Of a DNA stretch of 64,000 bases, positions 11,747-22,384 are shown in pieces. Both the position numbers and the translations under genes were made by a program. How positions within the stretch are numbered: the first letter of the stretch is position 1; the number at the start of each line of letters is the position of its first letter. The notes under the pieces are model-generated. The model saw nothing but the letters and a program-made list of their open reading frames with translations. It searched no databases and had not been told where the DNA came from. The stretch comes from Ilyonectria destructans (Eukaryota > Ascomycota > Sordariomycetes > Hypocreales > Nectriaceae), in assembly GCA_020740775.1 (NCBI GenBank), contig JAHEWK010000002.1, positions 1,426,001 to 1,490,000 on the forward strand, in the 5' to 3' direction.

Positions 11747-14700
11747 TTACTCGTCGTCCTTCTTCTCTCCACGGCGGATTCGCTCGTTCCAGCGTCGCTT
11801 TCCAACTCGGGTCTCAAAGTGAGGCGCGACAGTCTTGACATCCTGCATGATGCTCTCGATAGCGGCACGCGTCTTGTTGCGGTAGCAGTCCACTAGACTT
11901 CATTAGTTGACACCCAGACACGCCATACAATCAGGTACTTACAGGCACGCTGGAGGAACACAGTCCTACCAGCAAAGACTCGGCTCTGGAGCCAAGCCAT
12001 GCGGTATCCGAGGTCATTAAGTCGCACCTCCTTGCCACGGGTGGTCTTCATCATGCGAGGAATGGCAATTTCGCCTTGGGCCTCACCCATGGGGACCTTG
12101 ACCATCTGCTTGCCATTTCGGTTACCGCCACGACGGCTAGCATCTCGGCCTTCGGTCTCCTCGATGCCGTCATCGTCTTGGTCCTCGCCAAAGAAGCGCG
12201 ATCCCGTGGCGCTTGGGGGAGGGCTTTGCATCTCACGCGGGAAGTAGCTGCGTGGGTACACACTGGCTCCCTTGCGGAAACTATCGGGAATCTCGTTGGT
12301 GTCGACACCCTCGAGGGTGACTCGCACACGGAGGCGGGAGCCACGCACATTGTCCTCGACAAGGATGAACTTGCGCTTCTTGGCTTCAGGGATATCGGGG
12401 AAGAGATCATCGGGCTCATCACCACTGGATCGGCTGTGGCGCTTAGTAGATACGGCACTAGTAGCATGGGTAGCCATGTGAGACATTTGTCCACCAGCGT
12501 AAGATTGGTTATTGTATCCGGTGAACACGTGAGTCGGTCTCACATCGTCACTCGCAACAGTGGGAGTTTGAGCAGTTGGAGGCTGGTGGTGATGGTGCTC
12601 GTAAGAATCGCCATCGCCTAGAGACCACCATGTTAGCTCATCTCTCTTCCAACGGTTTACTAAGTGGTTGATGGGTTGTGTTGTGAAGTGAGGTGAGTGT
12701 GGTTGAAACCAGCAAATGCAAACATCAAACTCGGACAAGGGAGTTAAAACCCCGGGGTAACAAGCAAAGCAAACAAGGGAGGGCGTTGACCTCCAAAGAG
12801 GTGAGGGGTATAAAAACCAGACCTCGTGGCCAACAGTAATGCAACTTAATGAGCCATAAGGCAAATTGAACTCGTCTAGGAGTCGCGCAAACCCAGTAGC
12901 AAAGCAAACAACTAACAGCAGCAGCAACTGTGTGCGACTTTATGGTAATGTACAGAACTGTGCCAATAAAAAAGAGTTCCTGGTGACCCCTCGTGCCACT
13001 GCGGCATGCTGTATAGATGGCGGTGCAGTAAGCGATGTCGACCCGTGCTATTTAACAACGAAAAACAAGGTGACAAACCCATTCCCAAACGTCAAAACGC
13101 AAAGCAAAAATAGACAGGACACAGGTACAGACGTGTGTAAAGGGAAAATTTTGTAAGACAAGGGAAAGGGGTTTTGGTATCAATTAATCAACACAACATT
13201 TGTCGAACAAAGCAGTTTGTGTGGTGAGGGTGGTTCGTGGTGAAGGGATGAGGTGTTGAGGAGGTGCTGAAATGCAAAGCAAGTCGTGCAAACGCAGATG
13301 CGAGGGTTCTTAAATCACATCTGGTGGAACATACCAACTTCGTCTCCACCCTGGCCAGTGCCGTCGGGGTGTCCTCCGGCGTGGTGGTGGTGCATAGGCT
13401 GTCCCATGCTGCCGAGGCCGGGCTTGCCCATGGTTGGGCCACCAGGTCCCATAGGGCCTGCGCCGGGCATCCCTGATGGTCCGCTGGGGCCGGGCATGTG
13501 GGCAGCGCCGGGGTGCGGCGATGCCTGGACCTGCTTTCGGTTGTTCATCTTGGCCATTCGTCGCACTCGTCGACTTCGAAGTCGAGGGTCCTGGTTGCTG
13601 TTGCGCCAGCTGTCTACGGCTCGCTGGATGAGTCCGCGCTTGCCTCGGAGGGGAATGTTGAGCTGTGCGAGCGCCCATCCAACTCGATTGCAGTCGGTCT
13701 CATACATGAGGCGGTTTCCACGGTATTGCTCCTTGGGGCAGCAGGCTCGGGGATAGACGCAGTTCTCCTGCTTGAACTCGGGAGACAGCTCATCAGTGTT
13801 GACCGACTCGACATCGCAGCGAATGGTGTACTCCATCTTAACTCTGTCCCTGGAGTACTCGAAAGCAATCCACTGCACACCGTTGCCGTCCTGTCGGACC
13901 ACGAGAGGGGTCGTTGCGGGGATGGGCCCGGGAGCCGCATTGGGGTTGACACCAGGGGCGGCGTTTCCAGGGCTCTGGAGTTGAGCGCCGTTCTGGGGGT
14001 GGTGAGCTTGGGGCATGGGCGAGGACTGAGGCTTCTGGAGTTGAAGAGGGACCTGAGGTTCGATCTTGGGTCGGGGGCTACCGGTCATGCCAGCATGCGC
14101 GTGTTGCTGAGCGGCGTGCTGGGCCGCGTGCTGGCTCATCTGGTTCTGAGGAGCCGTCTGCGACATCATCATGTTGGGCTGAGATGTCATAGACTGCTGT
14201 GGGTGAGGCGCATGCTGCGCGTAGGGAGACGCGGTCGCCTGAGGGGGCATGGGCTGGTACTGGCTCTGAGGGTAGTACATTGACTGCTGCATGTGCTGCT
14301 GCGGCGGCTGGCCGTAAATGCTCCTGTGCTGGTCATGCTGGGAAGGTGATGCGACGGATGCTGGAGAGTTGGACTGCGGTGTATGATAGGACATGGGAGG
14401 GTAGGGGGGTCTCGGCATTTGGGCTGCGGCCATCATATCGGAGGTGTCTGTATGACCACTTTGTCAGCGCTCAGGAATCGCGACGCGAGAAACTGCGCCG
14501 GGAGGCGGCAGCGAGAAGAACGTACCTGCGGATGTATATCCGCTGGTGGCACCGGGAGTACTGTAGGGGCTCGGGTGATTGTAGTAGTTGAGGCTGTCTT
14601 GGTTGCTGGTAGCCTGGCCGCCGGTCTGGTATGCTTGAGGAAGCGAGTGTTGCGACGAGTACGCGCCTTGGTGTTGTTGCGGCGGTGGGTGTGCCTGGGC

Positions 14701-14811
14701 CTGATGCTGCTGGTGAACGATACTCGGGGGTCGCGAGTGTTGCAGGTGTTGGGAAGGCGGCGGACCCTGTTGCTGGTGCTGCGGATGATGCTGCATAGAG
14801 AGAAGACCCAT
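11747..14811 (-). CDS. medA: MedA/REN1/ACR1-like developmental regulator with two DUF8032-like modules
   Basis: Four exons on the minus strand: 14811-14526, 14447-13335, 12617-11943, 11892-11747. All junctions fit consensus and phase (GTACGT/CAG, GTATGT/CTAG with CTAAC branch, GTAAGT/CTAG). They give 739 aa, or 755 aa if the exon at 17734-17802 is used instead of the local ATG. The first ~280 residues are Gln/His/Pro-rich. Module 1 (about 280-385) contains WIAFEYSRDRVKMEYTIRCD, CVYPRACCPKE and RGKRGLIQRAVDSWRN, followed by a basic NLS-like RLRSRRVRRMAKMNNRK. Module 2 (about 547-710) repeats the pattern (SVYPRSYFPRE; TVFLQRALDCYRN) with an acidic, then Gly/Arg insert and a KKRK NLS. I recognise the DUF8032 pattern. 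The MedA/REN1/ACR1 assignment is inferred from Q-rich architecture, length near 740 aa, NLSs and the very long upstream region. If right, it is a nuclear temporal regulator of conidiation. Confidence 0.7.
12618..13334 (-). other. 717-nt intron of the MedA-like gene, with an in-frame stop shortly after the donor
   Basis: The donor G|GTATGT at 13334 and acceptor CTCTAG at 12618, with GCTAAC 18 nt upstream, join GTT G|GC GAT in phase and link the two DUF8032-like halves. If unspliced, translation stops at 13315 after seven further intron-encoded codons, giving a protein that lacks module 2. This intron is more than ten times longer than most in this window. Confidence 0.75.
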
Positions 14812-17733
14812 CAGTAAACCATGGATATGAAGAAGCTCTATGGGCGATGAAGAGAAAATAGCACGAAGTCGGACGCGTTGGTGTTTTATTTTCCCCTTGA
14901 CGGCGCCGGGTCTGGGGAGGTGGTTAAGTGGACATCCCCTGGTGAGTACCAGGATTGCACGGGTGAGGCGGGCTAGGCTCGGAGCGGCAATGATGATAAA
15001 GCAACCCGGTTCTCGCACTGGCGGACTACCAGCAAAAGACGGGGGAAAAAAGAGAAATACGCGACGGGGGGGTGGCAATACCGCTTAGCTGGTTGGTTGA
15101 AGATTTGAGGAAACGAGCGGAAGGGGAGGAGGCAGCCAACTGGACTGTTTCTTTTTCCTCTAGGTCTCGAAAGTCGACAAAAGCTCGTGTGCCTGGCAGC
15201 TTGGACGAGAAGAACAGTGAACACCTGAAGACAGGCCTTGGAGCGGAAAGAAGGCGAGATCGATCGGAGGATGGGTGTGCCAGAACGGGCGACGGGGGGG
15301 CAGACGAAGGGAGCAGGGGAGCGGGTATTTGAACCAAGATTATGGGGATGGTGAGGCAAGGTATGATCTGGAGTGGGTATGGAAAATGGGCAAATGGATG
15401 ATGGGATGGGAGGTCAGGCCAGGACAGGTCAGGAGCCAGGAGGCGTAGGTTTGGCAGGTGCGAGGCAAGTGCCAGGTATAGTCAAGGCCCGTTCGGGGGT
15501 GATGGGAGAATCGTTCTGATATGGAGGAGATTTTGTGCCAGCGGGCAAAGACCCCTGTCACAGGGATCTCGAGGGCATGAATTCTTTGGGATGAGAGCGC
15601 AGCAAAGCGGTGGGCAACGGTGAATTGTCGAGGCGCCGACAACCTGCTCGGAGCCTTTCACTTGCTGGTACTCCGGTGCTCCTCCTGCAACTCGCAGGCC
15701 ACGCCAAGCCAGAGGGCGTGGGAGGGGGGGGTGAGGGGGCGCGAGGGGGGTGAGTGGGGTGAGCTACTTCGAGAATCCGCGCCTCATCAGAGAAGACGGA
15801 TAAACTGACGAGTAGCTATATGGAGACGGCAAAGAGCCAGAAGCCGCACACAACCCTCGGGATAACGGGGGTGGTGTGGAAGGGGTGGCGGATGTGAGAA
15901 GGGGTGTTATGGTAGTGGCGGGGGTGTAAGAGCATGGGATGGTCGCTGGACGATGGACGGCGGACGACAACCACAACGACCGTCTCTGCGAGAAACCAGG
16001 AGAGAGACCGGGGAGGACAACGCATGGAAGAAACGTGACAGGGGTCGGCTGGGTTTGATTAAGTGGCCAATGGCCGCCTCACCAGCACGCCCGACAAGGA
16101 GCAGCTGCCCAATGGGGCACCCCAGGCCCGGGACTAGCCAACGGACCAGGATTGCACCGGGATTGGCTTTTCCATGGCTCCTATTTTGGCCACAGGCGGT
16201 GTGGGTAACCATGGGCTCATGGACCCATAGACCTATGGCCCCATGCGCCCCCCCCTTGTTGCTCAACGCTGCTCAACGCTGGCCCACGTCCCAAAAATGG
16301 ATCGACCATTCACTTGGGCTCCGACTGACGCGCAACGCACCGCAACGAAACGGCCACCGACCCTCGCGCCGCTCAATCGAACGGACGCAGCCAGGGACGA
16401 GTACCTGGAACGAGTACCTGTCCCGGGTACACGTTACCTGCCCGCGCGGCCGGCTGCTCCAGGTGAACCCCCCGAGCTCGCGGCTACACCAAACGGCTGT
16501 CCGGTCGTCGTTCTCTCACTCGAGACCCGCCCGCGCGTCTCCGCATATTCCGTCTGCCCCTGAACCAGAGCAATACGCCATGGCCCGGGAGGAAACGACA
16601 CACGAGTCCGCATAGAATAGAATAACACGGCTTGGCAAATGGCTCATAACTCATGTTCATCATCATGCTGCTCAGGACACAGGACACAGGACACGCACTT
16701 GTCGCATCCCTCCGTCGGCCTTATGCTTCGTAACCGTTTCCCCAGTGCCACGCCCCCAAATTCTAAATCAGAGGGGTCGGTTGCCTCCAGCTCACACCCG
16801 CCATTGGAGAATGTTCGGCCGCCCCACTGGGGGAACAACGCCGCCGGCTCCCCCACTATGGGCGCGTTGGACGCTTGTCAAGCTCCACCGTGTTCTGCTC
16901 CCTCACCCTCGGCCGCATGTCGCGACGTTTCTCAGCTGAGTTAAGCGTCGACTTTGGGGCGTAGTCTTCACCTCATTAACCACCGGATGCTTGTGTCCAC
17001 GGCCGCGGCGTCCCGTTGACGAGATTTGCTTGCCGGGTGCGGTGGGTGCTGGGCCCGCCAGCCTCGCAGCCGTCAATGACGGCTGTTTTGGATTTGGTGA
17101 TTCCCGACGCCCCCAATCCCGTCTTCTCTTTGCCCTCGCATACGCCTGGCTTCTACCACTCAGCAAAGCTGAGCCGGTTCCGCGCGCATTGGTGCTTGAA
17201 CACAACTATCCGGCGTGATTTCGTACAGTGTGGCTAGTGCATTGCATGCAGGAGCCGGGCCACTGGGCTTGCCAACGACGTGACTGTGTGGTCCCAAAGC
17301 TGATGCGGATGCGGATGCACTGCAACGTCCCGCCTCAGCCTGCTCCCCAACTTAGGACTCGGCGTGAGTACCACGTCGGGTTGGTGGACCCTCCCCTGTC
17401 CCATGCGGGCGCCCCGGGCATTGGTGAAACGGGACGTACCCTGCTCAGCCCACTCCCGAATCCCAACCCAGTCAAGCTTGCGACATGCATTTTGACGGGA
17501 CGGCTCTCGAATCCCTGGTATTCCCGGCGCCTTCTCGCGATGCAGCCAGTCAATGGGCCTTCACTTGAGGCTGAATTTGGCTGTTTCCCTGACGCGACCC
17601 TTGTGGTTTGTGCATTTTTGTTGTCGTGTAGATGGAGATACAGCTTGACCAGTCGATCCCTCTTGGAAAGCAGCCCGGATGAAGCACGATCTGCAGAAGC
17701 AAACGCTAGAGACGAAGGAAAATGACAACTTAC
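14791..17733 (-). other. Putative 2.9-kb intron or leader of the MedA-like gene; no other gene seen
   Basis: This interval lies between the strong acceptor TCTCTATGCAG|CAT at 14791 and the donor ATT|GTAAGT at 17733. Both flanking exons are phase 0 at this junction, so splicing would extend the Gln-rich N-terminus in frame. Within it the sequence is GC-rich with only short overlapping ORFs on both strands. If the local ATG at 14811 is used instead, this is leader and promoter sequence. Confidence 0.4.
14811..14822 (-). promoter_or_regulatory. Minimal upstream ORF abutting the local ATG of the MedA-like gene
   Basis: On the minus strand ATG GTT TAC TGA (14822-14811) ends in TGATG, so its stop overlaps the candidate start codon at 14811 by one base. 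This matters only if the transcript is unspliced here. The stretch can equally be the end of an intron, because TCTCTATGCAG at 14801-14791 is a strong acceptor. Confidence 0.5.
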
Positions 17734-17802
17734 AATGTGTGCCACAGGCTCCTCCTTGAAGTGGCTGGGGACCTGTCGGTGCGCTGACATGTTGACGGTC
17801 AT
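17734..17802 (-). CDS. Candidate first coding exon (23 codons) of the MedA-like gene
   Basis: An ATG at 17802 opens 23 codons (beginning MTVNMSAHRQ and ending EEPVAHI) that end exactly at a GTAAGT donor in phase 0. The exon starts at a CTAG acceptor at 17842 with a TGCTAAC branch site. Codon third positions are mostly G/C, as in the neighbouring genes. Spliced to 14790 it continues in frame into HHPQHQQQ. It is isolated in a gene-free region, so it may be a chance open stretch; I favour it because acceptor, start, donor and phase agree. Confidence 0.45.
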
Positions 17803-17841
17803 GGGGAACTGTTGCGATGACGAGGTTGGCTAACGGTTCTC

Positions 17842-18577
17842 CTAGGCCATGAGCGTTAGCATTTCTCGTTCCAACTAAAGCTTAGTTCTCGAAGGTCGAA
17901 TCAACGGCGGTTGCTCTACCGGGATGTTCGTTGTCAGTGTGAGCAAAGTGGCGTGATTTCAGATCCTCTATCAGCCGTGTGCCCCAAGCTCCAACAAATT
18001 CGCGCCAACCGAGCTCGTTGCCAGGCGCAGCTTTCAGGTTTCGCGCCTGAGCTGGCAGGGAAGGATCGAGTACTTGACACAAGCGACTTACCCGAGTGAT
18101 TCTTCGTGAAGCTGTTGGTTGAACGCGAGGCTAGTCCAAATCATCAGACTAATCCGGGCGTTGCGGATCGTGTCTGAAACACAGGTACTGGTCGCTTGAT
18201 CCTAGAGAAGACAAATCGGAAGAGTTAGTCCCATGGACGTCGGCGAGTTGCTATGCGCGTAGTTCGCGAAATCGATATTCCACAAACGGGAAAACGGGAA
18301 ATGGGGAAGAAAAAACAGTCGCGCAACGGCCCCCCCCATTGATAAGGGGGCGGCGGCCAGTGAATGATACGTAGCAATCAGATGCGGGTCCCGAAATTGT
18401 AGCAGGCAAAAAGTCCGCCCAATATTGAAACACGAACACGGTCATGTCGCGGGACTCGGGCGCCATCTTGCAAACGCGTCTCGGAGAGACTGGTGGGGAG
18501 GTGAATTAAGACAGAGTGGATTGTGGGTGATGGTAGGTGGAACGAAATGGAAAGGAAGCGCGGTTGACAAGGCGTAC
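17842..18577 (-). promoter_or_regulatory. Putative spliced 5' leader of the MedA-like gene, with a 31-codon uORF
   Basis: Splice signals in series on the minus strand: intron 18490-18577 (GTACGC...TTAATTC...CACCAG), acceptor GTGTTTCAG ending at 18174, leader exon 18173-18092, intron 17842-18091 (GTAAGT...TGCTAAC...CTAG). After this last intron is removed, an upstream ORF starting at 18144 reads 31 codons and ends in TGA overlapping the candidate start at 17802 as ATGA. The link from 18490 to 18174 is unresolved. RNA evidence is not available here. Confidence 0.35.
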
Positions 18578-21500
18578 CTGCGTATTCAGAATCAGGTGGA
18601 CGGTTGATAGGTTCGACCTGTGGCTGCGTCGTCTCTGTCCTGCAGAAGCGTACAATGGAGGCAGCTGGTAACCTCCCTCCACGTGCTGGTTCCGAAGGCT
18701 CGGGCCGTTGTGCAAAGCTCGTCTGGAGATGCGGTTCGAGTCGCAGCCGTCCCAGGATCAGAGATGGCAGAGCCCTGTCGCGGAGCGCAAGAAGGTTGTG
18801 GGGAGACCAAAGGGATGCAGCTTGGCCGCGGTTGTACCTGGCTTCCTGGTCAGTTCGTGCAAGGCTGGTGGTGGCCTCGTGGTGGACTGGTGGTTTGCTT
18901 CGAGGATCAGATGCAGGAGGGTTTGCGGCAGGACATGGAATGCATACCGACTGGGACACGGAGGCAGAGCTGGCAAGGATGGAGTCGGGACGCAAGACAC
19001 CCTTCTAGTGTTGGAGTGCGTGCGCTTTGGAGGGACTGGGCTGGCAAGTGGTCAGAGAAGGCCAGGGCTTGACTAGCTGGGATGGGGCGTCTGTGAGAAC
19101 GATGTTGAGAGGTCAAGGCAGCGCGGCGCTGCAAGATATACTCCCCCACAGCACACGGCGACGACGCCTTGGTCGGGCCTGACACGGTCAGGGGAGCAGA
19201 TTCCGAAAAATCGGCACCCCAGCGCAACCAGTGGCTGGAGCTCCGACGCCAACGTTGTCGCCTCGGCGAAGATCCAGACGCCGAGTCCAGGGGCTTGGCG
19301 GGGGTAAGTGAAAGTGGCCCGCTAGGAGCGCAAGAACCAGCTAGGGCCGATGGCACAACCTGCTGGTAATGAATGGGTGCATTGGGGTGGTGATGGGTGA
19401 TGGGTGACGGCCATCTTCATGTCCCTGGTCCTATTCGGGAGCCCAGGGAATGACCTAAACGGCGGGCCATGTGCGAGCAGGGGGCGGGGAGGCAGCTAAA
19501 GGGTGTGGCTAGGTACTTTACTCACTGAAGCTTGGTGGACTTTTGGCACACGACACGCTCTGATCCTGGCGCAGGTTCAAGATGGTGGCACCGTTGTCTG
19601 TCAGTGATTTTGGGTCAGCGCTAATCCTGGCCCGGCGCCACAGAAATACGGACGCCTGCAGGCCAGGGGAGCCCTACTCGAACATTGCTGGCCCTGGCTC
19701 TGGACGAAGAACGACAGCGGTCGCGCGTTGCGCTGCGCGATCGCAACCTTCAAGATGTACAGCCTTGGGACTTCAGCCTTGGGGTCGCAGCCTTGGAGCC
19801 GCAGCGGCACGGTATATTGGGCTCCCGAGCTTGGTTGTGAGACCTGATCAAACGCCCGGCGGGAACCTGCAATTTTGTCGCCGCCGCCATATAACCCAAG
19901 ACGGCTACAAACACGAACCAACGGGAAGAGGCCTTAAACGGATTGGGCTGCGCTGCGGATTCTATGAGCGTTAGGCTTTGTCGGATGGACGGTTGTGTGC
20001 TTGCGGGCGGCAATTCCGGGACGTGAAAGGGTTACTTTGTCGGGTCGGCCGGGCCCGCTTAGCCTGCGATTGCTCACGACGTCAAGCAGGATGGTGATCT
20101 TGTCAAATGCGACAATGCAGGATGCAGAAATCCCAGTACTCCTCCCGGCGCTGGGGGTAGTGCAAGGCTTAGCGGCTGGCTGCAGTGTTCGCGGACGGGC
20201 AGGTTCGGACGAATTAGTGGCGCGTGGGTTCGGTGGGGAGTAGTTGGCTGCAGATTTGATCTAGAGCCAGTAACACAGTCGCCAAAATCGATGGCAGCGA
20301 GGTCTATTCGCGTGCTAGGAAGATACGGCGGCCGCGGCCAGCGCATGCGCATGCGCAGCGGCTCCTGTGCGCCTTCGGGATGTAAAGCGCGGGATGTACT
20401 TCGTAGCCTTGATGGACGTGGGAATGGCCTAGCAAGTCTCATCTGGGGGCCGCGACTGGGACATTGTTCTAGGCGGTGGAGGGACAAGGAACCAGCCAGG
20501 GTACCTAGAGCCTCATGGCGTCTTCCCAGCCCGAGAGGCGGGAATGGAGGGTGGTGCCTCAGTTCAAGACACTGTCTGTGTGAGTTGCGTGGGTGGCGCC
20601 TCCTTGACTCAGTTCACATGGGTGCCGTCTTCCAGGTCGTGTCGAAGATGGAGCGCTCTCGTGTGTTCGCAGAGACAACTGGGGCGAGGTGGAGTGCATA
20701 GCCCAGTGGCCTGTGGTGGTGGAAAAAGCAATCTTAGACTGGTGGGAAGGGCAATTGTATAGTGAAAGCAGTGTAAATTCAGGTGCCCGTCGTATGAGCC
20801 CCGCCTCATTAAGTTGCTTTTCAACTGGTTTCAATGGTGCCTACTCTAAACCTGTTTTCTCAATTCGCGCTGTCAGCGAGGCCCTGGCGAGGGGATGCCT
20901 GGCTCATGGCCCAATGGCATGGGGCTCGGGGAATTCACTGTTCCCCAGCCTCGGGTTTCATGCTCTGGGCGTCTTCTCTTCCTCTTGGCTGCTCTCTCGA
21001 TGCAGGGGTGGTGAGCTGGGGTTCAGAGGTTGACTGGATCGACTTGGCCCCGGGCAAGACTAGGGCGCCGGCACGCAAGGCTACGTTTGGTGCACGTGTG
21101 GGTTCCAGGGCCCTCGACAGGGGTGGCAGACAGACATGATAAGATGCGTTGTAGGGTAGTGTAGTTTTGACGATGAACATATGATATAATCCCAGTGAAT
21201 ATCTTTATTTGTACCGATTTTTGGCTTACTTGTTGTGTTTGCAGTGTTTGTTTATGTATCAAGTAGCCTACGGGGCTTGATGGCATTCTTTCCGTGTAAA
21301 GGGAGTCATCATGTCGCAAAGGTTCAATTGCACAAACACCCATGCCGTAACCTAATTAAAAGTGTTGACCATAAGGTAGATACAGAACAGAAACACAGAA
21401 ATAACCCAAAATAAGAAGGGCTCGATTGCATTGGTAGCAGAGAACTCGTCGACAAGACAGCATGGTAGCGCTATCAATCGGTGATATCGAAATCTACATC

Positions 21501-22336
21501 TGGCCTTGGCCGTTGGTTCTTTCGCGCAGGTCGCAGCCTCGTCTGTGATCAGGAGTCGGCGGGCAGGGGACGTGAATAAAGTTGCAACGGTCAAACCTTT
21601 GGCCTGGCGGCGGCCATGCGGCAGAGGGAGTGTTGCGGAGCGGGAGACCAGGGTGAGGCCACCGTCGACTTGGGGCAGTGGGGAGAGGCGCAGAGCTTGG
21701 AAACCCTGGCCGGAGCCCGCTGCCATGGCAGACTCCCCCAAGCCAGCAGCCCAGCAGGGGACGGGTGCCCAAGTGGCACCGACGGGGGTCTAGGTTAAGG
21801 TTTGGGGTCAGAGACGCACCAGGTTTCTCATGTCCAACGACATGCGAACGGTCGCGACGGCTGGGTATCATCTCTGCAGGCCCAGACATGCAAGTTGAGC
21901 CGCCATCTCCAAGTCGCGATATATTGATGGAAACCTACTACGTAGTAGAGACGCGACCGGCTGAGGGAATTGATGGCAGAGAGATAGGCAAGGGGCGATG
22001 GTGGGCCTGGGTAATTACCTCCTCACCCGCGTATCTTTTTACCCAAGAGGCGAGGTAGCCGACCGAGGGAACAAGAGGGGACATCTAACGTTCGGTACGT
22101 ACTTGATGCCGCATTGAGGACACAACTAGACGCGGCGGAAGAGGCCGTTCTCGTGAATGCGATGTCAGCAGCAACGTGGGGCAGCACCTCGTGGCCATCC
22201 TAACAAAAGGAGGAGGCCGCACGTTGTCATACCTGCAGCACGATGCAAACGGCGCAAACCATTTATTAGCGGACATCGGATTGACGGGTGGGTGATGGGC
22301 AGATGGATGGAGGGTACGTCTTGTGCCTGTCCTAGC

Positions 22337-22384
22337 AACCTGCCAACCTGCCAACCTGCCATCCTGCCATCCTACCATCTCGCC
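22337..22384. repeat. 8-bp tandem repeat, six units
   Basis: Units run AACCTGCC x3, ATCCTGCC, ATCCTACC, ATCTCGCC. The units decay progressively from left to right. Non-coding context. Confidence 0.85.

Noticed and set aside
18726..18750. T-loop-like GGTTCGAGTC resembling a tRNA B box
   Set aside because: The flanking bases do not pair into a 5-bp T stem and no A box or acceptor stem is found.
18604..19072. Overlapping plus-strand ORFs of 120-150 codons
   Set aside because: Three frames are open at once in GC-rich sequence, none has known motifs, and splice signals on the opposite strand explain the region better.
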